From positions 1 through 54,123 of the forward strand of contig CAMIYB010000005.1 in NCBI GenBank assembly GCA_946402945.1: DNA of 54,123 nt, in the 5' to 3' direction. The position numbers and the translations under genes were made by a program. The notes below the pieces were generated by a model. That model made no database searches and was not told the DNA's origin. It was given only the letters and a program-made list of their open reading frames with translations. The stretch comes from an uncultured Bacteroidales bacterium. GTDB lineage: Bacteria; Bacteroidota; Bacteroidia; Bacteroidales; UBA932. Shown here piece by piece: positions 7,802-16,203 of this stretch (the stretch's first letter is position 1; every line of letters starts with the position of its first letter).

Positions 7802-9285
7802 CGTTGCAGCGCAGAGGAATCTGCGTCATCATCCCGACGTACAACAACGCCGGGACCATCGTCGATGTGGTGAGGAGAACCCAGGCGTATTGCGCGGATG
7901 TCTTCGTCGTGCTGGACGGCTGTACCGACGATACGCTGTCCCTGCTGGAGGGCATGCCGCAGCGGCCCGAATTGCTGGTCCTGCCGAAAAACGGCGGCAA
8001 GGGCCGTGCGCTGCGGGAAGGCTTCCGACGGGCCCGGGCGGCCGGTTTCGCCTACGCCGTCACCCTGGATGCGGACGGGCAGCATTATCCGGAGGATATC
8101 CCCGTCTTCCTCGAGGCGAACCGCCGTCATCCCGGCGCGCTCATCGTGGGAAAGCGGATGGGCCTGGAAAACGCCGAGCGAAGCAAATCCAGCCGTTTTG
8201 CCAATGCGTTCAGCAATTTCTGGTTTTTTGTCCAGACGCTCATCCCCCTGAAAGATACCCAGACCGGTTACCGGCTGTATCCTTTGCGGAAACTCCGCGG
8301 CCTTTCCCTGCTGACTTCCCGCTACGAGGCGGAACTCGAACTCCTGGTCTTCTCTGCCTGGAGCGGCATCCGCCTTGTCAGCGAGGATGTCCGCGTCTTT
8401 TATCCGCCCCGGGAGGAAAGGGTGTCCCATTTCCGCCCTGTCCGAGATTTCCTGCGGATCAGCCTGCTCAACACGGTGCTGTGCCTCCTGGCCCTGGTCC
8501 TGGGCCTTCCGATGACGATTCTTCGCTGGACGTTCCGGGCGCTCAAGACCTTTCTCCTGCTGCTGGTCTATGTCCTGGCCATGCTGCTCGTGGTTACGCC
8601 CGGCGCCTTCCTTTATCTGAAACTGGGCCGCGTGACGGAGCGGAAGAAAGAGCGGCTCCACCGTTTCATCTGCCGTCTGGCGGGCTGGGGGACAAAACTG
8701 TTCGGCTGGGCCGGGAACCCCTATACCCTGGTCAACCCGGGCGGGGAAGACTTCCGCCGTCCGGCCGTGCTGATCTGCAACCATCAGTCCCATCTCGACC
8801 TGCTGCCGATGCTCTCCCTGACACCCCGTCTGGTCATCCTGACCGCGGACTGGGTCTGGCACAATCCCCTCTACGGCTTCGTTATCCGCCAGGCGGACTA
8901 TCTGCCGGCTTCGGAGGGCCTGGAGACCATCCTTCCCCGCCTGAAGGAACTGGTGGCGAAAGGCTACAGCATCGCCGTTTATCCCGAGAGTACGCGCTCG
9001 TCCAACGGCAAGGTGGGCCGTTTCCACCAGGGGGCCTTCTATCTGGCCGACCAACTGGGCCTGGACGTGCTCCCGCTGGTGTTGTACGGCACGGGACACG
9101 CCCTCCCCAAGCACGGGCGGATCCTGCACCCCTGGCCGCTGCGGATGGAGGTGGACCGTCGCATCGGACCGGATGCGCTCGCCCGGATGGGGAACGACTA
9201 CAAGGCGCGGGCTTCCGCGCTCAGGAAATATTACGCCGCGCGGTACGCGGAAATTGCCGACCGGACGGAACGCAGCCTGAAATGA
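7780..9285 (+). CDS. Family 2 glycosyltransferase fused to PlsC-type acyltransferase
   Basis: The protein has 501 residues. Residues ~12-220 form a DPM1-like GT2 domain: VIIPTYNNAG, the metal-binding DADG (97-100), and DTQTGYRLYP (159-168), which is characteristic of polyprenol-phosphate sugar transferases. Residues ~227-282 are hydrophobic, with two membrane segments. Residues ~325-500 form a PlsC acyltransferase with HX4D at His335-Asp340 (NHQSHLD) and a YPESTRS substrate motif. The fusion would glycosylate and acylate one molecule at the inner membrane face; such a pair is frequent in aryl-polyene clusters. The ATG at 7780 overlaps DH2 by 22 bases; no later start would keep the first GT2 strand. 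Confidence 0.9.
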   Translation: MQDACKIALQRRGICVIIPTYNNAGTIVDVVRRTQAYCADVFVVLDGCTDDTLSLLEGMPQRPELLVLPKNGGKGRALREGFRRARAAGFAYAVTLDADGQHYPEDIPVFLEANRRHPGALIVGKRMGLENAERSKSSRFANAFSNFWFFVQTLIPLKDTQTGYRLYPLRKLRGLSLLTSRYEAELELLVFSAWSGIRLVSEDVRVFYPPREERVSHFRPVRDFLRISLLNTVLCLLALVLGLPMTILRWTFRALKTFLLLLVYVLAMLLVVTPGAFLYLKLGRVTERKKERLHRFICRLAGWGTKLFGWAGNPYTLVNPGGEDFRRPAVLICNHQSHLDLLPMLSLTPRLVILTADWVWHNPLYGFVIRQADYLPASEGLETILPRLKELVAKGYSIAVYPESTRSSNGKVGRFHQGAFYLADQLGLDVLPLVLYGTGHALPKHGRILHPWPLRMEVDRRIGPDALARMGNDYKARASALRKYYAARYAEIADRTERSLK

Positions 9286-11900
9286 AGAAAAGCGTAATCA
9301 TCATCGGAGCCGGCCCCGGCGGCCTCCTGACGGGTGCAATCCTTGCGAAAGAGGGACTGCAGGTAACCGTGTTGGAGAAAAACGCCATCATCGGCGGCGG
9401 CCTCCAGAGTTTCAGCCGTTTCGGGACACTGTTCGACACGGGCATGCACATTATCGGCGGCATGCAGAAGGACGGCAGCGTCAGGCGGATCTGCGAATAC
9501 CTGGGCATCTGGGACCGGGTCCGGGTGATGGACACGGACCGGGAATGCAGCGACAGCGTTTTCTTCTCCGAAGACGGGAAGCGCTACCGCATCGCCCAGG
9601 GGCGGAAGGGTTTCGTGGATGCCCTCAGCGAGGCCTTCCCGGACCAGCGGGACCATCTCAGCGCCTATGTGGAGGCCCTTTTCCGTCTGGCGGACGAGGT
9701 GGATCTGTTCCGTCTCAGGCCGTCGGCGGAGGGACTGCCCGAACATTCCGGGGACTTCGGGATGAGCGCGGATGCGTTCATCGCCCGCTACATTCCCGAC
9801 GGGCGCCTGCGCAGTGTCCTGGCCTACATCAATCCGCTCTATGCCGGCCGGGCGCATACGACGCCCGCCTACGTCCATGCGCTGATTTCCGTCCTGTATA
9901 TCAGCGGCTCCAGCCGTTTTGAGGGCGGCAGCATCCGTTTCGCGGAAGCCCTGCGGGACGTGATTGTCGCATCCGGAGGCCGGGTCCTCGCCGGTCAGGC
10001 CGTGACGCGCGTACACAACGAGGGCCGGATGATCAGCGGCGTGAGCACCGCGGACGGACGGACTTACACGGCGGACTGCTATGTCAGCGACATCCATCCA
10101 TGCGCCCTCCTTCCGCTCCTGGATGATCCCGGCATCCTGCCCCGGTCCTACAGGGCCCGGCTGGAGGAACTTCCCAACGCCTGTTCCGCTTTTACGCTGA
10201 ACGTCAAGTTCCGGAAGGACAGTTTCCGCTACCTGAACAGTACCCTCTATTATGTATCGCGCTACGACGCCGTCTGGAAAATCGGGGAGGAGGAGGCCTG
10301 GCCGCAGGGCTTTGTCTGCGTGACGCCTCCCGAAATCGGGCAGGGCGAATTCGCCGACAAACTGATCGTCACGGCCCCGATGCCGTGGTCCTGCGTGAAA
10401 GCCTGGGAGGACAGCGCCCCGGGCCGCAGGGGAGAGTCGTACGAGGCGTGGAAGGCCGCCTGTGCGGAAAAACTCCTTGCCTGCCTGGAAGAGATGTTCC
10501 CCGGCTTCAGGGCCTGCGTGGAAGCGGTCAATACCGCTTCTCCGCTGACCATCCGCGATTTTTACGGCGTCAAGGAGGGCTCCATGTACGGCTTCACCAA
10601 GGACTGCCGGAACCTTATGTGGTCCCTGCTCCCCGTCGTGACCAAGGTTCCCAATCTGTTCCTGACGGGGCAGAACTGCAATCTCCATGGTTTTTGCGGC
10701 GTCAGTCTGACGGCCGTCGGTACCTGCGAGGCCATTCTGGGCCGGGGCGCTGTCCTGGACCGGATCAACCGTTTCGACGACATCCGTCCCTATTACGACT
10801 TCGAGATTCCCGCTGCGATGCGCCGGATCGCCGCCGACCCGGCCCTGGCGGGCGTGTCCGCCTTCCTGTATCCCGGCGGGGATGTGCAGCGGCTGCGGGA
10901 CCGGATCGGAAAGATGGAAACGACGGCGGAGTTCCAGCGGGAAGTGATGAATCCCGCCATCGCCCGTATCGTAGAAAGCACCTGTGATTCTTTCACTTGC
11001 GAGGGGCTGGACGGGCTCTCCCACGGAGAGAACTATCTCTTTGTGTCCAACCACAGGGACATCATGCTGGATGCCTCCCTCTTGTCCAAGGCTCTGTATG
11101 TCGCCGGTTTCGATACGCCGGAAATTACCTTCGGCGCCAACCTGATGAAGGGCGGCTTCGTCATTGACGTGGGGAAGGCCAACAAGATGTTCCGGGTCGA
11201 GCGGCCGGGCGGCGACATCCGTACCTTCTACCGCCTGTCGGAACATCTTTCCGACTATATCCGTACCACGGTCTGCCAGCGGGGACAGTCTGTGTGGATT
11301 GCCCAGCGGAACGGCCGGACCAAGGACGGAAAGGACAGGACGGACCAGGGAATCGTCAAAATGTTCGCCATGAGCGGCGGAAAGGACAAGGTCCGGGCCC
11401 TGGCCGATCTGAACATCGTTCCCGTGGCCATTTCCTACGAATGGGAGCCCTGCGACCTGCTGAAGGCGGTAGAACTCTTCAAACGGGCGTCGGGCCCCTA
11501 CCAGAAGCATCCCGGAGAGGATCTGAACAGCATCCTCACCGGCATCCTGCAGCGGAAGGGCCGGGTCCGCATCTCGCTCTGCCGGCAGATTTCGGAGGCG
11601 GATCTCCGTCCGCTCTCGGCTCAGTCCGCCAACGCTTTCTATAAGTCGGTAGCCGCCCTGGTGGACGAGCGGATCTGCAGCGCCTATCATCTGTTCCCGA
11701 ACAACTACGTCGCCCATGATCTGGCGAGTGGGGAAGGGCGATACCTCTCCGCCTATTCCCCGGAGGAGAAAGCGGCCTTCGAGGCCCATCTGGCGGGGCT
11801 TTTGGACAAGACCGAACCGGAGGGCAGGGAAGAGGTGCGCCGCCTTCTCCTGTCCATCTACGCCAATCCCGTCGATAGCAAAGATCTTTTCCAGGCGTGA
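9282..11900 (+). CDS. FAD-dependent phytoene-desaturase-like oxidoreductase fused to acyltransferase
   Basis: The protein has 872 residues. The N-terminal part (~1-500) has the dinucleotide motif IIGAGPGGLLTGAI (7-20), the EK after strand 2 (VTVLEKN), GTLFDTGMHIIGG and the C-terminal TGQNCNLHGFCGV flavin motif of the phytoene desaturase/carotenoid isomerase group. The C-terminal part (~555-870) resembles Bacteroidota 1-acylglycerol-3-phosphate acyltransferases: SNHRDIMLD (His591, Asp597) and FVIDVGKANKMFRVER. A redox enzyme and a lipid acyltransferase in one chain is an uncommon combination. The oxidoreductase could isomerise, saturate or desaturate the polyene before or after esterification (inference). 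It overlaps neighbours by 4 bases upstream and 1 base downstream. Confidence 0.88.
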   Translation: MKKSVIIIGAGPGGLLTGAILAKEGLQVTVLEKNAIIGGGLQSFSRFGTLFDTGMHIIGGMQKDGSVRRICEYLGIWDRVRVMDTDRECSDSVFFSEDGKRYRIAQGRKGFVDALSEAFPDQRDHLSAYVEALFRLADEVDLFRLRPSAEGLPEHSGDFGMSADAFIARYIPDGRLRSVLAYINPLYAGRAHTTPAYVHALISVLYISGSSRFEGGSIRFAEALRDVIVASGGRVLAGQAVTRVHNEGRMISGVSTADGRTYTADCYVSDIHPCALLPLLDDPGILPRSYRARLEELPNACSAFTLNVKFRKDSFRYLNSTLYYVSRYDAVWKIGEEEAWPQGFVCVTPPEIGQGEFADKLIVTAPMPWSCVKAWEDSAPGRRGESYEAWKAACAEKLLACLEEMFPGFRACVEAVNTASPLTIRDFYGVKEGSMYGFTKDCRNLMWSLLPVVTKVPNLFLTGQNCNLHGFCGVSLTAVGTCEAILGRGAVLDRINRFDDIRPYYDFEIPAAMRRIAADPALAGVSAFLYPGGDVQRLRDRIGKMETTAEFQREVMNPAIARIVESTCDSFTCEGLDGLSHGENYLFVSNHRDIMLDASLLSKALYVAGFDTPEITFGANLMKGGFVIDVGKANKMFRVERPGGDIRTFYRLSEHLSDYIRTTVCQRGQSVWIAQRNGRTKDGKDRTDQGIVKMFAMSGGKDKVRALADLNIVPVAISYEWEPCDLLKAVELFKRASGPYQKHPGEDLNSILTGILQRKGRVRISLCRQISEADLRPLSAQSANAFYKSVAALVDERICSAYHLFPNNYVAHDLASGEGRYLSAYSPEEKAAFEAHLAGLLDKTEPEGREEVRRLLLSIYANPVDSKDLFQA

Positions 11901-14659
11901 TGAAGACAGGGGCCCTATATGATTATTTTTCCCGTCACCGGAAGATTCGCGGCGGCTCGCTCCTCCTGCTTTCCGCTGTCCTGCTGGCCCTGCTCCTGAC
12001 GCTCCGCTTCAGCGAGGATATCAGCGATTTCCTCCCCCTGGGTACGCGGGAAAGGGAGGAAATGACCGTCTATCAGGGGATTTCCGGGGCGGAGCGCCTC
12101 TATGTCCTCTTCTCCAACCCCGGCGATCCCGACCTCGTGGTGGAGGCCATCGACGCCTTTACGGACTCCCTGGACCGGCTGGATGCCGGGTCGTGCTGCG
12201 GAGCCGTCACGGGCCGGGTCGATGCGGCGGCCCTGGCGGATGTCGCGGAGGAGGTCTATGCGAACATTCCCTATTTTCTGGAAGAGGACGATATCGCCCG
12301 GATGGACAGCCTGCTGGCCAGGCCCGATTACCTTGACGAGGCGCTCCGGCGCGACCGGTCCGTCCTCATGTTCCCCTCATCGCCCCTCGTAACGACGGGT
12401 ATCCGCCGGGATCCGCTGGGGCTCTTCGGCCCCGTCATGGACCGTCTCCGGTCCTCCGGCGGCCTGGCGGGATTCGAGATGTACGACGATTGCCTCTTCA
12501 CCCCGGATATGAGCCGGGCCGTCGTCCAGGTCGAGTCGCCCTTCGGCGGCAGTGAAACCGACAACAATGCACGGCTGGTCCGTCTGCTGGAGAAAGCGTC
12601 CGGGCAGATGCAGTCGGCTTTCCCGGAGGTGTCGGCCGAAATCATCGGCGCTCCGGCCATTGCGGTCGGGAACGCCTCCCGGATCAAGAAAGACAGTGTC
12701 CTGGCCATTTCCCTTTCGCTCGTCCTGATTGTCCTGCTCCTGCTGTATTCCTTCCAGTCGCTGCGGAATATCCTGCTGATTTTCATTTCCGTAGGATGGG
12801 GGCTGCTCTTCGCCCTGGCGGGGCTGACGCTCTTCCGTGACAGCGTTTCGATCATCGTGATCGGCATCTCCAGCGTCATCCTGGGCATCGCCGTCAATTA
12901 TCCGCTCCACCTGATTACGCACATGGCCCACCAGCCCGACAGGCGGGCGGCCCTGCGCGAGATTGTCTCTCCGCTGGTCGTGGGCAACATTACCACCGTC
13001 GGCGCTTTCCTGGCCCTGGTGCCGCTCAATTCCACCGCCTTGCGGGATCTGGGGCTCTTTGCCTCCCTGCTGCTTGTCGGCACCATTCTCTTCGTCCTGG
13101 TGTATCTGCCGCATTACGTGTCCGACCGCCGGGATCTCCGCCGCGGCAGCCCGCTGCTGGACCGGCTGGCCGCTTTCTCTCCGGAAAACAAGCGTTGGCT
13201 GGTGGCCGGTACCGTCCTGCTCACTTTGCCGCTGGCCGTGCTGAGTTTCCGCACGGAATTCGATGCCGACCTCTCGCACATCAATTACATGACGGAGGGG
13301 CAGCGACGGGACATGCAGTACTTCGAGGACCTGCTCGCCAGGGATGAGACCCACGCCGCCCGTACGCTGTACGTCTATGGCAAGGGTCCGGACCTGGACG
13401 GGGCCGTGGCGGATCTGGCGGAACGCAAGCGACTGATTGACAGTCTTGTACGGGCTGGCGACGTGGCCCGTCAGAACGAAGCCTTCTCCTTTATCGTCCC
13501 CCGGTCGGAGCAGCGGCGCCGCCTCGGCCTGTGGCAGGATTTCGTCCGGCGCCACAGGGAAGAACTGACCGCTTCCTTCGAGAAGGCCGCCCTCCGGGAG
13601 GGATTCGCCGCAGGGGTCTTCGACGGCTTCCAGGGGCTGATTGCGGCCACGGATACCCTGACGCCCCGTTCCTGCGCCTCTTTCGACGGCCTGACCCGGA
13701 CGGTTTTCCTCCGGAATGTCACCGTTCCGTCTCCGGACGGACCCGTCTATGCCGTCAGCGCCCTCAACGTGCCTCCCGACCGGGTGGACGCCGTCGCCGC
13801 TGTCCTGGGAGACAAGTGTTTCGAGCCCTCGGGCATGAACCGGGCGATGGCGGGCAGCCTGTCCGACAATTTCAATTACATCGGCTGGGCCTGCTCCCTG
13901 ATCGTCTTCTTCTTCCTCTGGTTCTCCCTCGGGCGCCTGGAACTCGCCCTGATTTCCTTCCTTCCCATGGCGGTCAGTTGGGTCTGGATCCTGGGCCTGA
14001 TGGCGGCTTTCGGCGTCAAATTCAATATTGTCAACATCATCCTGGCTACGTTTATTTTCGGCCAGGGGGACGATTATACCATCTTTATGACTGAGGGCTG
14101 CCAGTACGAGTACGCCCGCCGCAAACCGATCCTCTCCTCTTACAAGCGGAGCATCCTCCAGTCCGCCGCCATCATGTTCGTCGGCATCGGTACGCTGATT
14201 GTGGCCCGCCACCCCGCCATGCGCTCGCTCGCGGAAGTGACGATTATCGGGATGTTCTCGGTGGTGTTCATGGCCTATCTCATCCCGCCGCTGCTCTTCA
14301 AATGGCTTACGACCCGGGGCGGACAGGAACGGACCTGCCCGCTCACGCTGCGCTCCCTCCTGCTCGGCGCGCCGAAGAACCCGGTGGACATCGTCCGGGG
14401 CCGCTATGCCTACAAGGGCAAAGAGATCGAGCGCGGCGTCCGGCGCAGCCTGCGGGACAAAGCGGCCGGTATCGCCGGCCTGGAGGCCCGTCCCGGCGAG
14501 ACCCTTGAACTGTCCGGCGACCGTTACGGCGAACTGGCACTGCTGGCCGCCCTGACCCATCCCGGCGTGAAGGTCCTCTCCCATATTGCGGATGAAGAGG
14601 CCCGGACGATCGCCCGGGTGGCCGCCTCCGGGATGGACAATATCCTGATTATAAGTTAA
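11900..14659 (+). CDS. MMPL/RND-family lipid exporter with C-terminal cytoplasmic tail
   Basis: This 919-residue membrane protein has the two-fold MMPL layout: TM1 (~20-40), a periplasmic loop (~40-255), a membrane bundle (~260-410), a second leading TM (~430-450), a second loop (~450-655) and a second bundle (~655-800). Segments such as GISSVILGIAVNYPLHL and FIFGQGDDYTIFMTEG carry the helix-4-type motifs of proton-driven RND-like lipid transporters. MMPL proteins occur in aryl-polyene clusters as presumed pigment exporters. About 90 residues after the last helix (from GRYAYKGKEIERGV to the end) are soluble and unlike the transporter. I start at the ATG at 11900, one base overlapping the previous stop; a GTG at 11897 is alternative. 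Confidence 0.88.
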   Translation: MKTGALYDYFSRHRKIRGGSLLLLSAVLLALLLTLRFSEDISDFLPLGTREREEMTVYQGISGAERLYVLFSNPGDPDLVVEAIDAFTDSLDRLDAGSCCGAVTGRVDAAALADVAEEVYANIPYFLEEDDIARMDSLLARPDYLDEALRRDRSVLMFPSSPLVTTGIRRDPLGLFGPVMDRLRSSGGLAGFEMYDDCLFTPDMSRAVVQVESPFGGSETDNNARLVRLLEKASGQMQSAFPEVSAEIIGAPAIAVGNASRIKKDSVLAISLSLVLIVLLLLYSFQSLRNILLIFISVGWGLLFALAGLTLFRDSVSIIVIGISSVILGIAVNYPLHLITHMAHQPDRRAALREIVSPLVVGNITTVGAFLALVPLNSTALRDLGLFASLLLVGTILFVLVYLPHYVSDRRDLRRGSPLLDRLAAFSPENKRWLVAGTVLLTLPLAVLSFRTEFDADLSHINYMTEGQRRDMQYFEDLLARDETHAARTLYVYGKGPDLDGAVADLAERKRLIDSLVRAGDVARQNEAFSFIVPRSEQRRRLGLWQDFVRRHREELTASFEKAALREGFAAGVFDGFQGLIAATDTLTPRSCASFDGLTRTVFLRNVTVPSPDGPVYAVSALNVPPDRVDAVAAVLGDKCFEPSGMNRAMAGSLSDNFNYIGWACSLIVFFFLWFSLGRLELALISFLPMAVSWVWILGLMAAFGVKFNIVNIILATFIFGQGDDYTIFMTEGCQYEYARRKPILSSYKRSILQSAAIMFVGIGTLIVARHPAMRSLAEVTIIGMFSVVFMAYLIPPLLFKWLTTRGGQERTCPLTLRSLLLGAPKNPVDIVRGRYAYKGKEIERGVRRSLRDKAAGIAGLEARPGETLELSGDRYGELALLAALTHPGVKVLSHIADEEARTIARVAASGMDNILIIS

Positions 14660-14670
14660 ATACAATCGAT

Positions 14671-16203
14671 ATGAAAACGGAAGAAATCAAATTGCTGCTG
14701 TCTGACGTGCTTCCCGCCGTGGATTTCGACGCGGATTTCCTTTTTGCGGAACTGGATTCGCTGAGCGTGGCGACCATCCTGTATTCCCTGTCCGAGAAAT
14801 ACGGGATCCTGCTGGATGCGGAGGACGTGACCCCGAAAAACCTCCGGAACATCGCCTCCATCACCCGGATGGTCGAGGCGAAAATGACCATGGAAAGCAA
14901 GATACGGCAGTTTTCCATCACCTCGCCCGACAAGGTGGCGGCCGTCTGCGGCGAGCAGTTCATGACCTATGCGCAACTTTGGGATGCTATCCTCGAACGG
15001 GCGGAGGAACTGCGTGCAAAGGGCGTCAAGCCGCACCGCCCCTATGTGTACCGTGCCAATCAGGACATCGATTTCCTCGTTACCTACTGTGCCGTCCATT
15101 ATCTGAAGGCCATCGCCGTCCCGCTCGAGCATGCCGCGACGGAAGAGAACTTCCAGGCCGTCAAGGACGAGGTGGAGGCTTATACCTTCCCCGACGATAT
15201 CGTGGACACGCTCTATACGACGGGCACGACCGGCAAGTCCAAGGGCGTCATGCTCTCGGAAACCTGCCTGCGTTCCTGTGCGGAGAACTTCATCGTGGAC
15301 ATGCATTTCCACAAGGACCTGCTCTTTATCGTCAGCGGTCCGCTCAACCACATCGCCTCCCTCTTCAAGATCCATCCCATCCTCTCGGCCGGCGGCACCG
15401 TCTGCATCCTGGACGGCCTGAAGGACATGAATGCCTTCTTCAAGGTGTTCGACCTTCCTTATGAGCATTTTGCGACCTTCCTCGTCCCGGCCAGCATCCG
15501 CCTGATCATGCAGTTCTCCTGCGAGCGGCTGCGCGCCGTCGCGCCCCGGATCGATTTCATCGAAACCGGTGCGGCGCCCATCTCCCATGCCGAGATGGAA
15601 CAATTGAGCAAGGTCCTGCCGGATGCCAAACTCTACAATACCTACGGCGGGACGGAGATCGGCTGCGTGGCGACCTACGAGTTCAACGACGGGAAATACA
15701 TGGAAGGCTGCATCGGCCGTCCCCTGAAGAATGCCTCCGTGGAGATTACCCCCGAAGGGACGGTGGTGGTTTCCGGCGAGACCATCATGAGCGGATACGT
15801 CAACGACGACGAGGCCACCCGGAAGGTCATCGTGGACGGGAAGGTGTACATGTCCGACCTGGGCTATTTCGACGAGGACGGCCTGATTCACCTGACCGGC
15901 CGGCTGGGCGATGTCATCAACGTCGGCGGCTTCAAGGTGAATCCGCTGGAAGTGGAGAACGCCGCGCTTGCCTATCCGGGCATCAAGGACTGCATCTGCA
16001 TCGCCGCCGTCCATCCGGTGGTGGGCCCGGTGCTCAAACTGCTGGTGCGGACCGACGGGGACGCCGCCTTCGACAAACACGCCCTGGCCGTCTATCTCAA
16101 ATCGAAACTCGCCCCCTACAAGGTTCCGACCCTGTATGAGCTTGTCGATGCCGTCAAATATACTTATAACGGGAAAAAGGACAGAAAGGCCTACCGGGAT
16201 TAG
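14671..16203 (+). CDS. AMP-forming acyl/aryl ligase with N-terminal carrier-like domain
   Basis: The protein has 510 residues. Residues 1-75 form an ACP-like helical unit with ELDSLSV, so Ser30 could carry phosphopantetheine, although the usual Gly before DSL is absent. Residues ~80-510 are an adenylate-forming enzyme: P-loop TTGTTGKSKGV (183-193), YGGTE (325-329), LGYFDEDGLIHLTGR, GGFKVNPLEVE and the C-terminal catalytic Lys502 in NGKKDR. In aryl-polyene pathways a ligase of this class activates an aromatic acid starter and loads it onto an ACP; here the acceptor may be in cis. It ends the operon and its stop overlaps by 3-4 bases the stop of the convergent esterase gene (TTAG at 16200-16203). 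Confidence 0.9.
   Translation: MKTEEIKLLLSDVLPAVDFDADFLFAELDSLSVATILYSLSEKYGILLDAEDVTPKNLRNIASITRMVEAKMTMESKIRQFSITSPDKVAAVCGEQFMTYAQLWDAILERAEELRAKGVKPHRPYVYRANQDIDFLVTYCAVHYLKAIAVPLEHAATEENFQAVKDEVEAYTFPDDIVDTLYTTGTTGKSKGVMLSETCLRSCAENFIVDMHFHKDLLFIVSGPLNHIASLFKIHPILSAGGTVCILDGLKDMNAFFKVFDLPYEHFATFLVPASIRLIMQFSCERLRAVAPRIDFIETGAAPISHAEMEQLSKVLPDAKLYNTYGGTEIGCVATYEFNDGKYMEGCIGRPLKNASVEITPEGTVVVSGETIMSGYVNDDEATRKVIVDGKVYMSDLGYFDEDGLIHLTGRLGDVINVGGFKVNPLEVENAALAYPGIKDCICIAAVHPVVGPVLKLLVRTDGDAAFDKHALAVYLKSKLAPYKVPTLYELVDAVKYTYNGKKDRKAYRD

Noticed and set aside
12377..14665. 762-codon open frame on the minus strand opposite the MMPL gene
   Set aside because: Charged, Gln/Arg/Gly-rich translation without domains; the plus-strand gene has clear membrane segments and fits the operon.
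1..16203. Dialkylresorcinol-type cluster (DarA/DarB)
   Set aside because: No DarA cyclase-like or DarB ketosynthase arrangement is visible in the part present; the genes fit aryl-polyene/flexirubin better. Upstream genes could still add a resorcinol branch.
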